64,000 nucleotides of DNA, from the NCBI GenBank assembly GCA_013368325.1, contig JAACJK010000110.1, positions 744,001 through 808,000 on the forward strand, read 5' to 3'. The translations under genes were made by a program, and so were the position numbers. The notes under the pieces were generated by a model. The model was given only the letters and a program-made list of their open reading frames with translations. It had not been told where the DNA came from and did not search any database. Source of the stretch: Ephemerocybe angulata. Taxonomy: Eukaryota > Basidiomycota > Agaricomycetes > Agaricales > Psathyrellaceae. The first letter of the stretch is position 1; every line of letters begins with the position of its first letter. This document shows, piece by piece, positions 10,897 to 23,679 of this stretch.

Positions 10897-12565
10897 ATGG
10901 ACTCCCTGGCAGAGGCGTACGAACAAACAAGAAACGCGAATGTGAGTCCCTTAAGCATGACGTTGCACTTTGACACCGGCGCTAATCCTCGAAAATAGTA
11001 CTTGGTGAGCTCACATCGCAGAACGGCGACTGCCTCCGCATAGCGATGCGCTCGCTGACGGGGTACATCGACACTGCATAGGCGGCATGTGGGTACACCC
11101 TCGCTGTGAGTGAAGCGGATATCGTCACCGTCCATTAAACTAAAGCGAACTGAGTTAGATAGTGGATTTGATACATACGCTCCCGGACGAGGTCTATTTC
11201 ACGTCTACCATGCTTTAGTAGCACTTACTCACTGCTTCCAGGTTCGCCTCATGTGGCCTACCCCACTGAGCTCCGCGAAAGTGCTATTTTTCTTCGCCAG
11301 ATACTATATTCTTCTGCATGTCGGGTTGTCTGCGATGTGTGAGTCTGCCACCTTTATGGAAACCTTGGATGGCTCTGAGATCCATATGTCTTCACGCGTT
11401 TAGACCATTTACGCTTAGGACTAACACCCGGGGAATGTACCAGAGCATTTGTGCAACTTTTCAGTGAGTCCGGCAGCTTGGTGCAACGAAAGCCGTGACT
11501 GATCTTCTTGGTGGGGACTGTGGCAAACAGTATCTTCCAGTATAGCAGTACTCAGTGCCGAAGGTGAGTCAATCGGACTCGATGACACGCTGGCAGATCT
11601 CACCCAGTGAATGCTAGCAATCCTCTACATGCGCGTCTATGCATTATCTGGGATGAATAAAAGACTGATGGCTTACCTCGGAATCCAGTACCTCGTACGT
11701 CCCAGGACGCATATATGATGACGCGCAACTAACATATTGAGTCTTCTGAATTAGATTCTGCACGGATTCGCGCTGGGATTCACAACAAAAATCCTCGTAT
11801 CAGTGAGATGTAACCCGCTTATTCACATTCAGATTTTGCATCTTCTCACTCGTTCACTTTCGACAGTTGGATCCTCTCCCATTTCCAACCTGCCCTGCAT
11901 CCCCATCTACACAGATCACTCTGCTGCAGAGATCGTGTTTTCCTTTTCTCTGGCAAGTACCATTGGTGCGTCTCCTGAGTTCGCATCTCTATCCGATGTG
12001 TTGTGAAACTTAATGGCTTCCCGGCCTATTCAGCAACCATGGCTATCATGGTTTACATCGCCCGCCGCCGGTACCGAGACTTTGAAAGCTCCCTGATATC
12101 CCTGTTCTACCGGGATGGTATACTCTATTTTATCTGCTTATCCAGTACGTCGCCTTCTTGCTTGGCTTCGAGTCATATGAAGAAAAACCATGACGAATTA
12201 TTCGACGAATTTACTAGCGCTCGCATGTGCAAACATCGTATCGGCCCACCTCGCCCCAACACCGTACAAGTTCATCACTCTCGAGTAAGTTATGTTACAT
12301 AGTATTCAAGCTTTTGAGTAACGAGTCTTTTGCTTCCCGTAGACCACAGGTTATATTCCACTCTATACTTGCAACACGCATGCTCATGCACCTACGGGGG
12401 TGGGCCGAACGCGATCTGGGAATGGGGACGTCACAACGGAGTGTGTGGGATATCGAGCTTTCCGCAATGTTTCGAGATCATGAGAGAACGAATCCGCTCT
12501 CTACTCATTCTGAGGCCCCAGTAGGGCCAGAGCGGGAGCTGTGGATTGAAGGGTCATCTCACTAG
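10897..12565 (+). CDS. DUF6533-type integral membrane protein, many exons
   Basis: Pieced together from about ten short exons: 10897-10941, a 6-nt exon 10999-11004, 11082-11105, 11159-11191, 11242-11338, 11404-11463, then pieces near 11509-11567 and 11618-11699, 11758-11956, 12034-12144, 12218-12284 and 12343-12565. The joined start reads MDSLAEAYEQTRNANYLAAC followed by GYTLAIVDLIHTLPDEVRLM and WPTPLSSAKVLFFFARYYIL. That is the hallmark LPDEV-R-x-x-WP signature of the Agaricomycete DUF6533 family. Later segments (ILYMRVYALSGMNKRLMAYL, SLISLFYRDGILYFICLS, FHSILATRMLMHLRGWAE) also match its usual layout of several membrane helices. Function is unknown for the family. Apparent stops, for example TAG at 11079, fall in introns. 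The middle joins are less certain than the ends. Confidence 0.75.
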
Positions 12566-12869
12566 TCCCGGAACCCTCCTGGGAGGGCAGGGATCATATT
12601 GAAAAGTCCCGACAGAGTACGAGCGGAGCGATTAGAAACGACTCTGGGGCAACGTGACTCACGCATATATCTCAAGCTGTACATCTACTAATGGTTCAAT
12701 TGAGTTTTAACGAAGAACTAGAACTGCAGTGTGACGAGAGATACGTGCTGAAGCTGAAACTGAGCGCCGAGCTGGAGGGCGCTTAACATGACGTCATTTT
12801 AAGCGCCCAGCCTTGCAACTCCATAGCCACGAAGGACATGCCCCGGGATCGATCAGACACTATCTGAAG
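12566..12869. other. Intergenic with a GGGCGCTTAA hairpin
   Basis: No gene is visible. The arms GGGCGCTTAA (12777-12786) and TTAAGCGCCC (12799-12808) form a perfect 10-bp inverted repeat around a 12-bp spacer containing TGACGTCA. This word recurs elsewhere in the window (see findings). Confidence 0.6.
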
Positions 12870-13160
12870 CTTAAGAGCCTCTATTATGTGCAGTGCGCGT
12901 GGTTGCCTCTACGCGATGCTGGTCTGAGGCCTGGACTTTGCAATCCTTTCATGGACGACGTTTGGTGTCTTTGAGCTACGATTCAAAAGCAAGTTCGGGT
13001 GAGATCGGGGTTCTCTTTGATACGACCTTGGGCTCTCTTTACGAAGAATGTCCTTAATATGAGCAGATATTGGTTAGATATCGTGCTCTAATATCTCGGC
13101 TGACAGAAGAGCAACTGAGGCAACCTCCAGGAGGGAAATTCTGAAAGAAAGGTCACGGCA
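12870..13160 (+). pseudogene. Decayed kinase-like fragment
   Basis: A short piece reads GLRPGLCNPFMDDVWCL and then a stop; it matches the LKPGMCNPFKDDVLCL block of K1, K3 and K4. About 130 bp later EEQLRQPPGGKF matches the C-terminal EDQLKQSPAGQF block and is again followed by a stop. Only the 3' third of a kinase-like gene remains, with intervening sequence the right length for an intron. It is a relic of the same expansion. Confidence 0.75.
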
Positions 13161-13554
13161 CGGTTCAGTGAGAGCTTCATGCCCAATTTGAATGTAGAAA
13201 GAAGCAATTTGTTAGAAGCGGCGTTGTTGTACAACTTGGAAAGAAATTAAACAGATAAACAAGTCTATATGTATCCCACAATTCCTGAAGAAGAAAGTCA
13301 GACCTACAATAAGCGCCAAGGATCCGAACCCAAAGTCCACAGATTACAGTATAAGTCAAAAAACATCACATCTATAGTACGAAAATCGCAATCACAATCA
13401 GATTTCAGCAGAAGCCTCGGAACCCCAACGAAAACAGATAGAAGGGGTCGTCATCGACAACGCCGAAGGGGCGAACGGCGGTCGGTCGTCGGTGGAACCA
13501 GGGCGGCTGAAAGATCTGCCCATTGTTTCATCGCCGTTATCTCTCCACCTTAGG
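13161..13554. other. Intergenic 3' to small hypothetical gene
   Basis: The stretch follows the kinase relic and probably contains the 3' UTR of the small minus-strand gene. An Arg-rich open stretch on the plus strand near 13440-13500 looks like a by-product of composition, not a gene. Confidence 0.4.
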
Positions 13555-14106
13555 CTTGGAGGGCTTGGAGCCGCCCAAGAGCCGTCGTCGGGCCCGAGAG
13601 CGCAGAAGCGTCTGCAACTTTTGAGAGACGATATGGACGGGGAATGTCAGGAAGGGGAAGGGTATCGTTGAGCCATCGAAAGGGGTGTCCAGAGCCGAGA
13701 GTTGAGTTGAACCGATAATTGATGTGTCGTGCACCCTTCACGCTTTCCGCGAACCGAACGTTGAGAGGTGGAATTTCTGTCGGTGGTGGTGGGCAGGTGA
13801 AGAGCCCCATGCTTGGTCCTCCTCGTCAATCATCTCTGCCTATAGAAAGCGCCACCAGTAAGCTTCTATGCCGTCTAATAGACGAGGAGATGGTGCATAC
13901 CTTCATGCCTGAGCTGCTCGTTGAGCTCACTGATAGCGCCTTGGAAGGGACGTAGGTGGGCGTGTTGTTCGAACAGTCGATCTATGAGCGTGAAGAGGTG
14001 AGTATTGAGAGAAGGTGGCGGTGAGGAGGAGAGAGCTCACCACAATCTCGTCCTTAGCGGACTCGACGGAGCGCGTTGACGACCTCGACAAGGTGAAGAA
14101 AGGCAT
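13555..14106 (-). CDS. Small hypothetical gene, structure tentative
   Basis: The start ATG at 14106 opens an exon (14041-14106) reading MPFFTLSRSSTRSVESAKDE followed by a good donor (GTGAGC). Two further GT-AG introns of about 60 bp can be placed, with a middle exon near 13890-13981 and a last exon starting near 13848. The last segment is open in two frames, one ending near 13555. The middle exon reads best in a frame (LFEQHAHLRPFQGAISELNE) that does not match the phase of exon 1, so either the model or the gene is imperfect. I recognise no family. Confidence 0.35.
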
Positions 14107-15202
14107 GGATGATATGATAGTGATGGTGGTTTGAAGTCGAGAGGATTGGTGGCTAGTTGTGCGGGAAACAGTTGCAGTTGGCAGAAGACTTGGTGTCCGA
14201 CTCGAAAGTTCTTTCCCAGCCCGAAGCACACCGCAACACCGCCATTTGAAAAGAATCGCCTTGAAAGAGGAAATTTAGCTCCAACTCCGATCAGCTTCCT
14301 TCCAAAGGCCGCCCGCTGCGCAAGGACGGTCAATCGGAGCCCGCAGGAGTCAGAGCAAGAGCGGACATACGGCTTTCTACCTGCGGCAGAGAAAGTGATT
14401 CGTGAGCTTCGGGGAGTATGGGCAACGCAAGATTATAGAGAACGCACCACTTGTGACTCTTGCAAGGCACGTCTGCCAACTTCGCGTCCAAGGCACAGGC
14501 CCGTCGTGAACACAGCGTACTCATACGACCTCAGACCTATCATCGAACGGAGTAGTCCTCCATACCAAACGGCCTTCGAGTGGAAGTTACAGACCCAAGC
14601 TATCTCCCCGACTATGCCGTTAGGTGGTCGATAAACCAGTCCTAGACCTCAATCTCGAATCACCCAGAGACGAAGCATTCCGTCGAAGAGGCAAATTTCG
14701 AGGGTGTTCTCGTAACACGAAGATCCCCAACGCCCCGAAGGGGAAAACGAGACAGGATAACCAACTCCAGAAGCCTGAAGGAATAAGGCACTGTCAGTTT
14801 TAAAAAAGGGTTGACCCGGGAAAAGACCGACGCCTCTCGAAAGCTCTCGTAGAACATTCAGCTGTGCGAAACCCGAAGCTGTCGGTCGCCGTGCAGTCCT
14901 TTCTTCTGGTCTTTGGCTACTTATCTTATCAGGTCGAACAATGGACGAGATCGCCGTCAAAGGTTCTCGTTCTCGAGGCTTGTGCTTCGAGAAGGGGGGG
15001 GGGGGGTCACCGCTCCGCGAGATACGGCGGGTGGCCTTATCGTTGACAATTGTGTATTATCGATAGAAACTCTACGAGCGAGCAACACTAAATCGGTAGG
15101 TCAGCCCCAAAAAACTCAATCGCAGTTAAACAATCCACTCACAGAAAACAACATAGCAAGAAAGAAAGTGTACTGCGACAACCCTCGACTCGGTTCAAAA
15201 GC
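14107..15202. other. Intergenic, no recognisable gene
   Basis: Several unsupported open stretches lie on both strands here, none with family-like sequence. A run of eleven G residues lies near 14994-15006. The 3' end of RVB2 copy A begins at 15203. Confidence 0.45.
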
Positions 15203-16553
<1,351 letters not shown>

Positions 16554-16937
16554 CTAGCGCCTTCTCATCCTCTGCAGCGCCGAGCTCGGGGTGAATGGAA
16601 TCGAGCAATTAACCCCCGCCTCATAATTCCGCGCCCAAGTCTCGAGGTCCACAGCCAAAGCCTCCGTCGTAACCCCCGCCCTGGCCAAATGCCGAACAAC
16701 ATCATCCATTGAAATAGGGAATGGACCCTGGACCGTATACTCATCGTACGTCTCATTAGGCGCAATAGAAAGCCCAAGCTCCAATACCCTCTTCGCATAT
16801 AACCCCTGCTGACAAAAAAGGCTCACAGCCATGTTCTTGAACTGGTTTCGTGGAGAGGGGGCGGGGAAACAGCTCTCTCCACCCTCCAAATCATTTTCCA
16901 CCACTATCATCTTGGCTGCTGCAGCGTCTTGGGGCAA
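16554..16937 (-). pseudogene. Truncated 3' copy of the coiled-coil gene at 49427-50950
   Basis: About 128 codons match the C-terminus of the gene at 49427-50950: FPAPSPRNQFKNMAVSLFCQ, then LGLSIAPNETYDEY and VRHLARAGVTTEALAVDLET, ending LQRMRRR. The upstream 340 residues, including the Cys-rich and coiled-coil parts, are absent. Homology stops near 16950, where the sequence changes to the promoter region of kinase-like gene K1. The segment lies upstream of RVB2 copy A just as the full gene lies upstream of copy B, so the two loci descend from one block. Confidence 0.8.
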
Positions 16938-17092
16938 TCACACCGACGCAGTTAAGTACTTATTGTTACAGTGGCTACGTGACTGCATGGGGCTCTGGGA
17001 CCGTGACAGGTTTAAGCTCAGCTCAGGTCCAGGATCAATGGTCCCGGGAGCATAAGGTCCGCACCTTGATCCACTACTTCGACGTGCCCCTC

Positions 17093-18580
17093 ATGAAGCT
17101 GGTCAAACTAGATTCTCTCTTGGAGACTGTATACTGGACCTATCGGTCCTGGAGGAAAGGGTATACATTGACAAATGACCTACGGGACTGGGCTCAGATA
17201 ATTGAGTTCAAGCCCAGGGAGGTCGCTCTCCAAAAGATTGCAGAAAGCTGGGCCAGGTGGCAGTTTTTGTCGCCTTTTTTCGCATCTCATGGGCTTCATA
17301 TATACGACCTTGGGGGACCAGGCGGCCCCGGCATGCCCCCCAAGCACCCTGTATCACAGCATACCAGAACGGAGGCATGGCCATGGGCACGCCGCGGCCA
17401 CGAAGATGAGGAGGATCTCTGCTTCGATTTTGTGCATGTAAGTCGTCAACTCGTGGAAATAGTGCACTTACCATGTTTCTGACAAAAATATCTATCACAG
17501 GCGGTGAGAGTGTGGCCTGCTAGAGATGATAATGGCCACGAGGTTATGATTCGGTAAGCCGTGCTCATATGCTTGACGTTCTCGTGTGCTAAAAGAAAGT
17601 GGCCGCACAGTGTGGTATCTGGTCCTGAAATGACAGATGAACTTCGTGCATTTCATCGACTCAACACCCCGGAAGCCAGGAGCGACCCCAGAAACAATAC
17701 CTTGCCTGTCTTAAAGTATCTTAGATTCGATGGTATGGTATTCATAGTTATGCCAAGGTCGGTAAGCTCACATACCCCCGATTGACCTGGAGATTCTTAT
17801 TTCTCTTAGATGGGGATCTGGACCGTTCTCCCCATTCGCGAGATTCAGCACGATTTCAGAACTCTTTGACTTAGTGGAGACATTCTATGAGGTACCACCA
17901 CCAGTTCATCCCGACCTACCAGTCCCGGGAACTAATAAACTTTCAACCACAGGGACTCGAATTTCTCCACGAAAAATGCATTGCCCACCGGGATATCTTT
18001 CGAACCAACCTAGTGATGAACATACTGGGCTATGTCGATACTCCTCGTTTCAATATGCGAAAGCTGGGAGAAGTGAAATATGCATTCATTGATTTCGAAA
18101 CATGTCTGATGTTCCCGGAGGACTCTGACCTCGACGCCGTGAGCGTAGAGCGCGAGATGCGCACTCAGGTGGAGAGGCTCGGATTGAAGCCAGGAATGTG
18201 CAATCCCTTCAAAGACGATGTTCTCTGTCTCGCACTCGAGGCTCAGGTAATGCTTCGTGTAAGCATCCGTCCGACCTTCCATGATGTCCCATAATACTCA
18301 CCGCACTGATGGGCATTGGGGACTAGGTCGCCGAACATTCCTTGCCAGAAGTCGGCCAATTCTTCGACTGGATTTGGGCCTGCGACTATGAAGATACCCC
18401 GTCAGCGACAGCGGTGCTACAAAGGCTTCGCCAGCTCCGAGGATCCTTGAGTGAAGATCAGCTCAAGCAATCACCAGCCGGACAGTTCTGGACCAAAGGT
18501 TTGTGTTCCTTTCTCTCAGGGCCGCATGAAGTTCTCTGATACCTTTATATTCTCCAGGGCGCATCGAGCCTTACCATTAG
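17093..18580 (+). CDS. Kinase-like protein K1
   Basis: Seven exons (17093-17437, 17501-17553, 17611-17757, 17810-17891, 17953-18258, 18327-18498, 18558-18580) give about 375 residues in one frame. Kinase-fold landmarks: the beta-3 region reads DDNGHEVMIRV, so the usual VAIK lysine is Arg. The hinge side reads LPVLKYLRFDGMVFIVMPRW, the catalytic loop GLEFLHEKCIAHRDIFRTNL with V-M-N, and the DFG position is FIDFE. A family-specific block GMCNPFKDDVLCLALEAQ follows. This matches the large Agaricomycete group annotated as protein kinase domain proteins; whether it phosphorylates anything is doubtful. Its promoter sequence matches that of K4, but the divergent small gene is lost because the region is joined to the truncated gene at 16554-16937. 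Confidence 0.85.
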
Positions 18581-19018
18581 GTGTCTTGATCGTGGCAATG
18601 GGTCGAAGCTCAGAGAAGTCTAACATCAACTGTATCCGCTTCGGCCGCGTGATAGCGGCTGGTGCACTATTTGTACTTAGACCGATAGGCTTGGGCCGCG
18701 GGCGCTTAAAACCTTACGGAGTCGATGGCGCGATTTGGACGTGGAAGACGGGAGTGCGTCGACTAAGATTATCGATTGAACGTTATTCGAGTCTTCCATT
18801 TAGAAATAGCAATGGTCCGTGGCCACTGACCCTAACGTCGAGGGAGCGAGGAGGAAACACGAGGTCACCGGGTAACTCCAGGGAATGACCAGAATTCAAA
18901 GCCAGCTAATTGTCACCGGCGCCAGTGGTTGGATTTCGTTGTCTCCTCCTTGCCCGCAACGTACCGCATGGGGGCAGCCTGCGTAGCTAGACGCCAAGGT
19001 CTAACTCTGCTTTACAGG
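18581..19018. other. Intergenic K1-K2
   Basis: No gene is visible. GGGCGCTTAA occurs at 18700-18709; the reverse-complement word is at 20807-20816 on the far side of K2. A TTTACAG just before the K2 ATG could be an acceptor for an upstream non-coding or coding exon. Confidence 0.45.
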
Positions 19019-20574
19019 ATGAAACTCGTCAGACTTGACTCCTTGAAAGGCACGATTTACTGGACCTATCGCTCTTGGATGGAGGGCACATACATTCCAA
19101 ATGATCTCGACTCATGGACCCCAATTTTCAACTTTGACAAGGGCTATGTCGATGCGGACTTCGAAGGCAACGCCAAACGATGGGATTTTCTAGCGCCGTT
19201 CTTCCGGTCTCATGGTTATCACCTTTACCACATCGATCCTCAAACAAAATGTGCTGAGGCCCCTGCTTCACCATCGGCCCCTGGATTTTCGTCTGAGCCT
19301 CAGGATTCCTACCCATATGCACGGAGGGCGTGGGTGGAGGACGCGGAACTAACATTCCCAGGATTGCAGGTACGGAACACCTGGCTTCAATCGTGGCAAT
19401 AGTTTTCGCTGAACTGATAATGTTACGCAGGCTTTCAAAGTATGGCCCGCACGAGATGCCAATGGGCGCGAAGTCTTCATTCGGTAGTGAAGCTTCCTTA
19501 TATCTACAGCTCCGGTAGTATGCTAAATACGAATCCCCCCTTCCCTCAGACTTGTCTCTGGATCCGTCCCGACTGACGAGCTGAAGATATACCAGCTTCT
19601 AAACAGTCCGGAAGCTAGGAAGGACCCGCGGAACCACACGCTACCGGTGCTCGACTTCCTCAGGTTTGACGGCCTTGTCTTTGTAGTTATGCCAAGGTAG
19701 GTGTATCTGACATACTTTATGCTTTCAACTCATGGTGAACCTCAAACAGATGGGCACGTTCGTTCGACTGTGATGGCTGGCAGGAACCCTTCAGTAAGAT
19801 CTCTGAGCTGTTTGACATGGCGGAAATCTTCCTTGAGGTGCGTAACTTCTGATTGCTAGTACGGCGACATACTGACTTCCTCAATAGGGTCTTACATTTT
19901 TGCATGAGCACAGAATCGCGCATCGAGATATCACGCAGCAAAACACGGTGATGAATCTCATAACAGGAACTAAAAATACCAAACCCCTTCACAATATGAG
20001 AGCCAAAGGGGATGTTCGACATGCCTACATCGATTTCGATTCATCTGTTCTCTTCTCGAAGAATGTTGACCTCCATAGCGTCGAGCTGGGACGTGAGATG
20101 CGAGTACCATGTGTCTACGCTGGCCTCGTCGATGGCCTATGTAATCCATTCAAGGACGACGTAAGGTGTCTCGGTCTGATGCTGGAGCAATATGTTCGGG
20201 TAAGTTTTAGCATATCGACTGCGTTAAGCCTTTATTTATCCCTTTTAAAGCACATCGAGGACCAGGTTCCCGAAATTGGGAACTTCTTCGACTGGATGGT
20301 GCGAAGCGAGGACTCCTTCATACCCATGGCAGCGGACACCCTTCAAGAGCTTCGTAGGATACGGGGCATGATTGACAATAGCATCCTTAGTCAGGAGCCT
20401 AGATGGTGCCAATGGAGGCATGGGCGTGCGTATCTATTGGAAGTTCCTCCTTTCAGTCCCCGTCGAACGCTGACTATGTTTCTCATAGGAAATATACCGT
20501 TTGTATGGGACTTCCATGCTCTACAGAACTCCGTAAAAACGTTGCTCAGCGTACCTGTTTTGGTATCAGAATAG
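19019..20574 (+). CDS. Kinase-like protein K2
   Basis: This is a divergent paralogue of K1 with the same exon plan. Segments: MKLVRLDSLKGTIYWTYRSW, beta-3 region DANGREVFIR (Arg instead of Lys), LPVLDFLRFDGLVFVVMPRW, catalytic loop FLHEHRIAHRDITQQNTVMN, metal site AYIDFDSS and GLCNPFKDDVRCLGLMLEQY. The last exon reads PEIGNFFDWMVRSEDSF onward. A final intron (donor GTGCGT near 20428, acceptor near 20489) leads to a stop at 20572-20574; reading through without it is also open. HRD and the second Asp (DFD) are kept, so metal binding is possible even with the lysine missing. No small SH3-like partner is seen upstream. Confidence 0.8.
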
Positions 20575-20982
20575 TTGACGAAGAATTCTAATTTGCCAAT
20601 GATCAAACACCCACCGTGCCACCAATGCAAACCTAACAGCAACACGTGTTTAGACAAACAAGTCAAACACGACTATTGTGCCTTCAAGGCGGCGCAATCC
20701 CTGAGAATGAGTCCGCATGTCTGGTCAGTATACAAATTTTCTGGAACAAGTAAGAGAAGAAGAAGAAGGAAGTGGCCCTTCCCTCCGCGTAAGCGCCGGC
20801 CGAATCTTAAGCGCCCATAGGAAGACATCGTGGTCCCGCGATCGACCCCTGGTGCTTTTGGAACTTCCAAAAATCTCGGAAGAACACTCTCGACGAATTT
20901 CTGAGCGTTTCAAAAGACATCGATCGATATATTCGGGTATTGCGGACAATTACAAGAAATAGTTCAGTATGCCCGACGTCGA
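20575..20982. other. Intergenic K2 to S1
   Basis: An 81-codon open stretch (20717-20962, plus) is basic and Glu/Arg-rich but has no relative in the window and I do not call it. TTAAGCGCCC lies at 20807-20816. It is otherwise empty. Confidence 0.4.
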
Positions 20983-21364
20983 TCAAGTCGATCCACCAGT
21001 ATAGTCTTCGGGAACATCGACAATGTCGTCTTCGTACACGGGGTTCAAACGAAGACCATTTTTCTCGAGTTTTACAACATAGCTGTACATTCCCTGAACA
21101 TAATTGCATCCCCGCTTGATTAACACAGAGTGCCTCGTGAGGGGTGCCATTATACACGTACCGTGTTGACAGACTTCATTCCGGAGAGGACCTCCCCACA
21201 TTCCCCTTCGGCTGCGGATTCTCCGTTCATGCCTGTGACGGTGCGTACAAAATAGACGCGGGTGCCTTTCTTGTACTCCACAGAATCTTGCTCAGGCTAA
21301 CCATAAGCGTTCATCAGATAAGAACGATGCTCTGAGGGGGAGCATGGGAGGAAAAACGCACCAT
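20983..21364 (-). CDS. Small SH3-like protein S1, divergent partner of K3
   Basis: Minus strand, three exons: the ATG alone (21362-21364), 21162-21296 and 20983-21093, giving 82 residues. The body reads PEQDSVEYKKGTRVYFVRTV, then GECGEVLSGMKSVNT and, in the last exon, GMYSYVVKLEKNGLRLNPVY with EDDIVDV near the end. S2 at 30977-31353 has the same three-exon plan, the same start-codon-only first exon and a last exon of identical length (111 nt). The strand pattern (GTRVYFV, GECGEVL, YSYVVKLE, G-rich turn, EDDIVDV) suggests a five-stranded SH3/Tudor-like barrel; that is inference. TATAAAA at 21449-21455 (minus strand) lies 85 bp upstream of the ATG. The gene is head to head with K3, 222 bp apart. 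I know no named family. Confidence 0.8.
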
Positions 21365-21586
21365 CGGTAAAGTTAAAGGCGTTCTTCAAGGATTCGTAAA
21401 AGAGGATTTAAGGTTAACCAATAAACCATTGTCCGGGCACAAGAAGCGTTTTATAGCTGGTGTCTACTACGCGTGACCGTGACTCCATGAGGCTCTGGGA
21501 TCTGTGACAACATATCGAGATCAAGCTCAGGAATCCGGGACCATAAACTCCGCACCTTGATCAACTTCTTCCACGTCGTGCCACTC
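21365..21586. promoter_or_regulatory. Bidirectional promoter S1/K3
   Basis: This 222-bp gap separates the start codons of S1 (minus) and K3 (plus). It carries a TATA box for S1 (TATAAAA, minus, 21449-21455). On the K3 side, the text GGCTCTGGGA...CCGCACCTTGATC is shared with the regions upstream of K1 and K4. The layout is the same as in the S2/K4 gap (30731-30976). Confidence 0.7.
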
Positions 21587-23050
21587 ATGAAATTGGTCAA
21601 GCTTGACTCGCTCTCAGAAACCGCCCAATGGACCTATAGGTCCTGGAGGAAGGGGTATCCTGTGTCCAACAATCTCAAAAATTGGGTACCAATAACCGAG
21701 TTCCGACCCATGGACGTCCTGCTTCGAAAAATATCAGAAAGCTGGGCGAGGTGGCGTTTCTTATCCCCCTTTTTCGCAAGTCATGGGCTTCACATATACC
21801 ACATGGAAGAAGGACCTCCTGCTAAGCCTCCCAAGTATCCTTTATCACAACACACCGGCACGGATATTTGGCCATGGGCACGGCACGCATTTGAAACTGA
21901 GGAGGATCTTTCGTTCGACTTTTACAATGTGCGTCATGGAGACATTCGACTGATGCTTGTAACATATTGCTGATGCGAATTCTATCACAGGCGGTAAGGG
22001 TGTGGCCTGCTAGGGATGATAATGGCCACGAGGTTATCATTCGGTGGGTGAATTCCACTCCGACACGTCTTTTTCCCTCACACCTTGGTCCCCACAGGTT
22101 AGCATCTGGTGCTTCAGAAGTGACGGATGAGCTACGCGCATTTCATCGCCTCAATACCCCAAAGGCTAGGAGCGACCCAAGAAATCGCACCTTACCTGTT
22201 CTGAAGTACCTCAACTTCGACGGTATGGTATTTGTGGTCATGCCAAGGTTGGCGTCATTCATATGTCCACTTAGCGTGGAGACTCTAACTTCTTATAGAT
22301 GGGCAACTGAGCCCTTCGGGCCTTTCGTCACGTTCAGCACAATTTCAGAGCTCTTCGACCTAGCAGAGTTATTTTTCGAGGTACCACACACCCATCATGC
22401 AAATTGCCAGTGCCAAAGCTGACACAATCATAGGGCCTAGAGTTTCTCCACGAGAACCGCATTGCTCATAGGGATATCTATCACACTAACACGGTGATGA
22501 ACGTCCTCTGTAAACCCGGAGCCCAACAGGGCAATCTGAGAGCTAAGGGAGAAGTGAAATACGCGTTCATCGATTTCGATGCATGCCTAACACTCCCAGA
22601 GGATGCTGATATCGACGCTGTGCGCTCGGAACGTGAAATGCGCAATCAAATGGCGAAGCTGAAGCTGAAGCCCGGAATGTGCAATCCCTTCAAGGACGAT
22701 GTCCTGTGCCTCACGTTTGAGGCTGAGGGTATGCTCCGTGTACGTACCTGTCCCTCTATGGCGTCCTCAAAAGCACTCATTGCATCTAGGTCGCCGAGGG
22801 TTCAATTCCTGAAGTCGGCCAGTTCTTCGATTGGATTTGGGGCTGTGACTACGAGGAAACCCCGTCGGCGACAATCGTGCTGCAGAAGCTTCACCAGCTT
22901 CATGAATCGCTAAGTGAAGAGCAGCTCAACCAGCCACCAGCTGGGAAATTCTGGGATAGAGGCACGTCTCTCCCATTCGACGCTACTCCATGCACAACGT
23001 CCTCTAATCCCATTGAATGAATTTCAGGGCGCATCGTGCCATTCAACTAG
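21587..23050 (+). CDS. Kinase-like protein K3
   Basis: Same exon plan as K1, about 375 residues. Landmarks: MKLVKLDSLSETAQWTYRSW, WARWRFLSPFFASHGLHIYH, beta-3 DDNGHEVIIR (Arg for Lys), LPVLKYLNFDGMVFVVMPRW, catalytic loop ENRIAHRDIYHTNTVMN, metal site YAFIDFDA, GMCNPFKDDVLCLTFEAEGM and a C-terminus RIVPFN followed by TAG at 23048-23050. The last intron appears to be GC-AG (donor AGAG|GCACGT near 22962) where K1 has GT. The gene is transcribed away from S1 and shares its promoter gap. It may be an inactive or atypical kinase acting with S1; that is inference. Confidence 0.82.
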
Positions 23051-23679
23051 GCTTCCTCTAGACAAGCGTCGCTGATAGAAGGACAGCAAAGTTCCGCATT
23101 GCTCGCATGTTGCATGCGATTCGTTGACGATATACCCCTTACAGTACTTAATCTAATACCCATACCAGGCCACTTAACATTGAAAAATATGTCCATTTTG
23201 AGGTCGCGAGCTACTCTGATGGCGGCAGTTACAGGGATACGGCAATCCCGAACTTCGAGTCAGAGATACATGCAGCGACTGCACCGAACGGCGTCTTCAG
23301 TTCGTCGTGCTCAAACTCCCGATCACACGGCGAACTCTGCATACACAAGCGTGGTGAAAAGGCAACGTGCTTACAGGCCACGAACTCGGGAACAGCACAA
23401 GGAGAAGCAGGAAGGAAGGATTCAGAGGGGTCCCAAAAACATTCCAACAGAGTCAAGACTGAAGAGACGCACCAAGGGAGTCCACGGTACACCCCCCGCT
23501 CAACCCCTCCAAACATCGCATCCAACTCGAAATGGTTGGTTGAAAGTTGGTTGAAAGGCTCAAAGAGCGCCGTTGGAGCGCCGGCGTCTGAATCTTCTGT
23601 TTGGATCAAACGGGTGCGCCAAACAAAAAAGGAACTGCTGTCGCGGAAAGCTTGAACACTCCGCTCACCGACGCGCACC
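23051..23679. repeat. Dispersed repeat R, inverted copy, before mitochondrial L2
   Basis: Positions about 23220-23500 carry, on the minus strand, the same ~280-bp sequence found twice at 27660-27970 and 28080-28350. Shared words include GTGCGTCTCTTCAGTCTCGA, GTGGCCTGTAAGCACGTT, GTGTGATCGGGA and TCTCTGACTCGAAGT. It has no convincing coding frame. The short remainder should include the promoter of the ribosomal protein gene at 23680. Confidence 0.7.

Noticed and set aside
11060..11090. In-frame stop at 11079 making the DUF6533-type gene a pseudogene
   Set aside because: The stop lies inside an intron (11005-11081) with donor GTGAGC and acceptor CATAG; splicing restores the family signature.
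14131..14634. 167-codon plus-strand ORF
   Set aside because: It overlaps the 5' side of the small minus-strand gene, has irregular composition and no recognisable motif.
18700..20816. K2 as cargo of a transposon with GGGCGCTTAA ends
   Set aside because: Only 10 bp match and no target duplication is present; the word also occurs at other places, so it is kept as a motif finding only.
20717..20962. 81-codon basic ORF between K2 and S1
   Set aside because: No relative among the other kinase-like loci, no splice or promoter support, and composition looks random.
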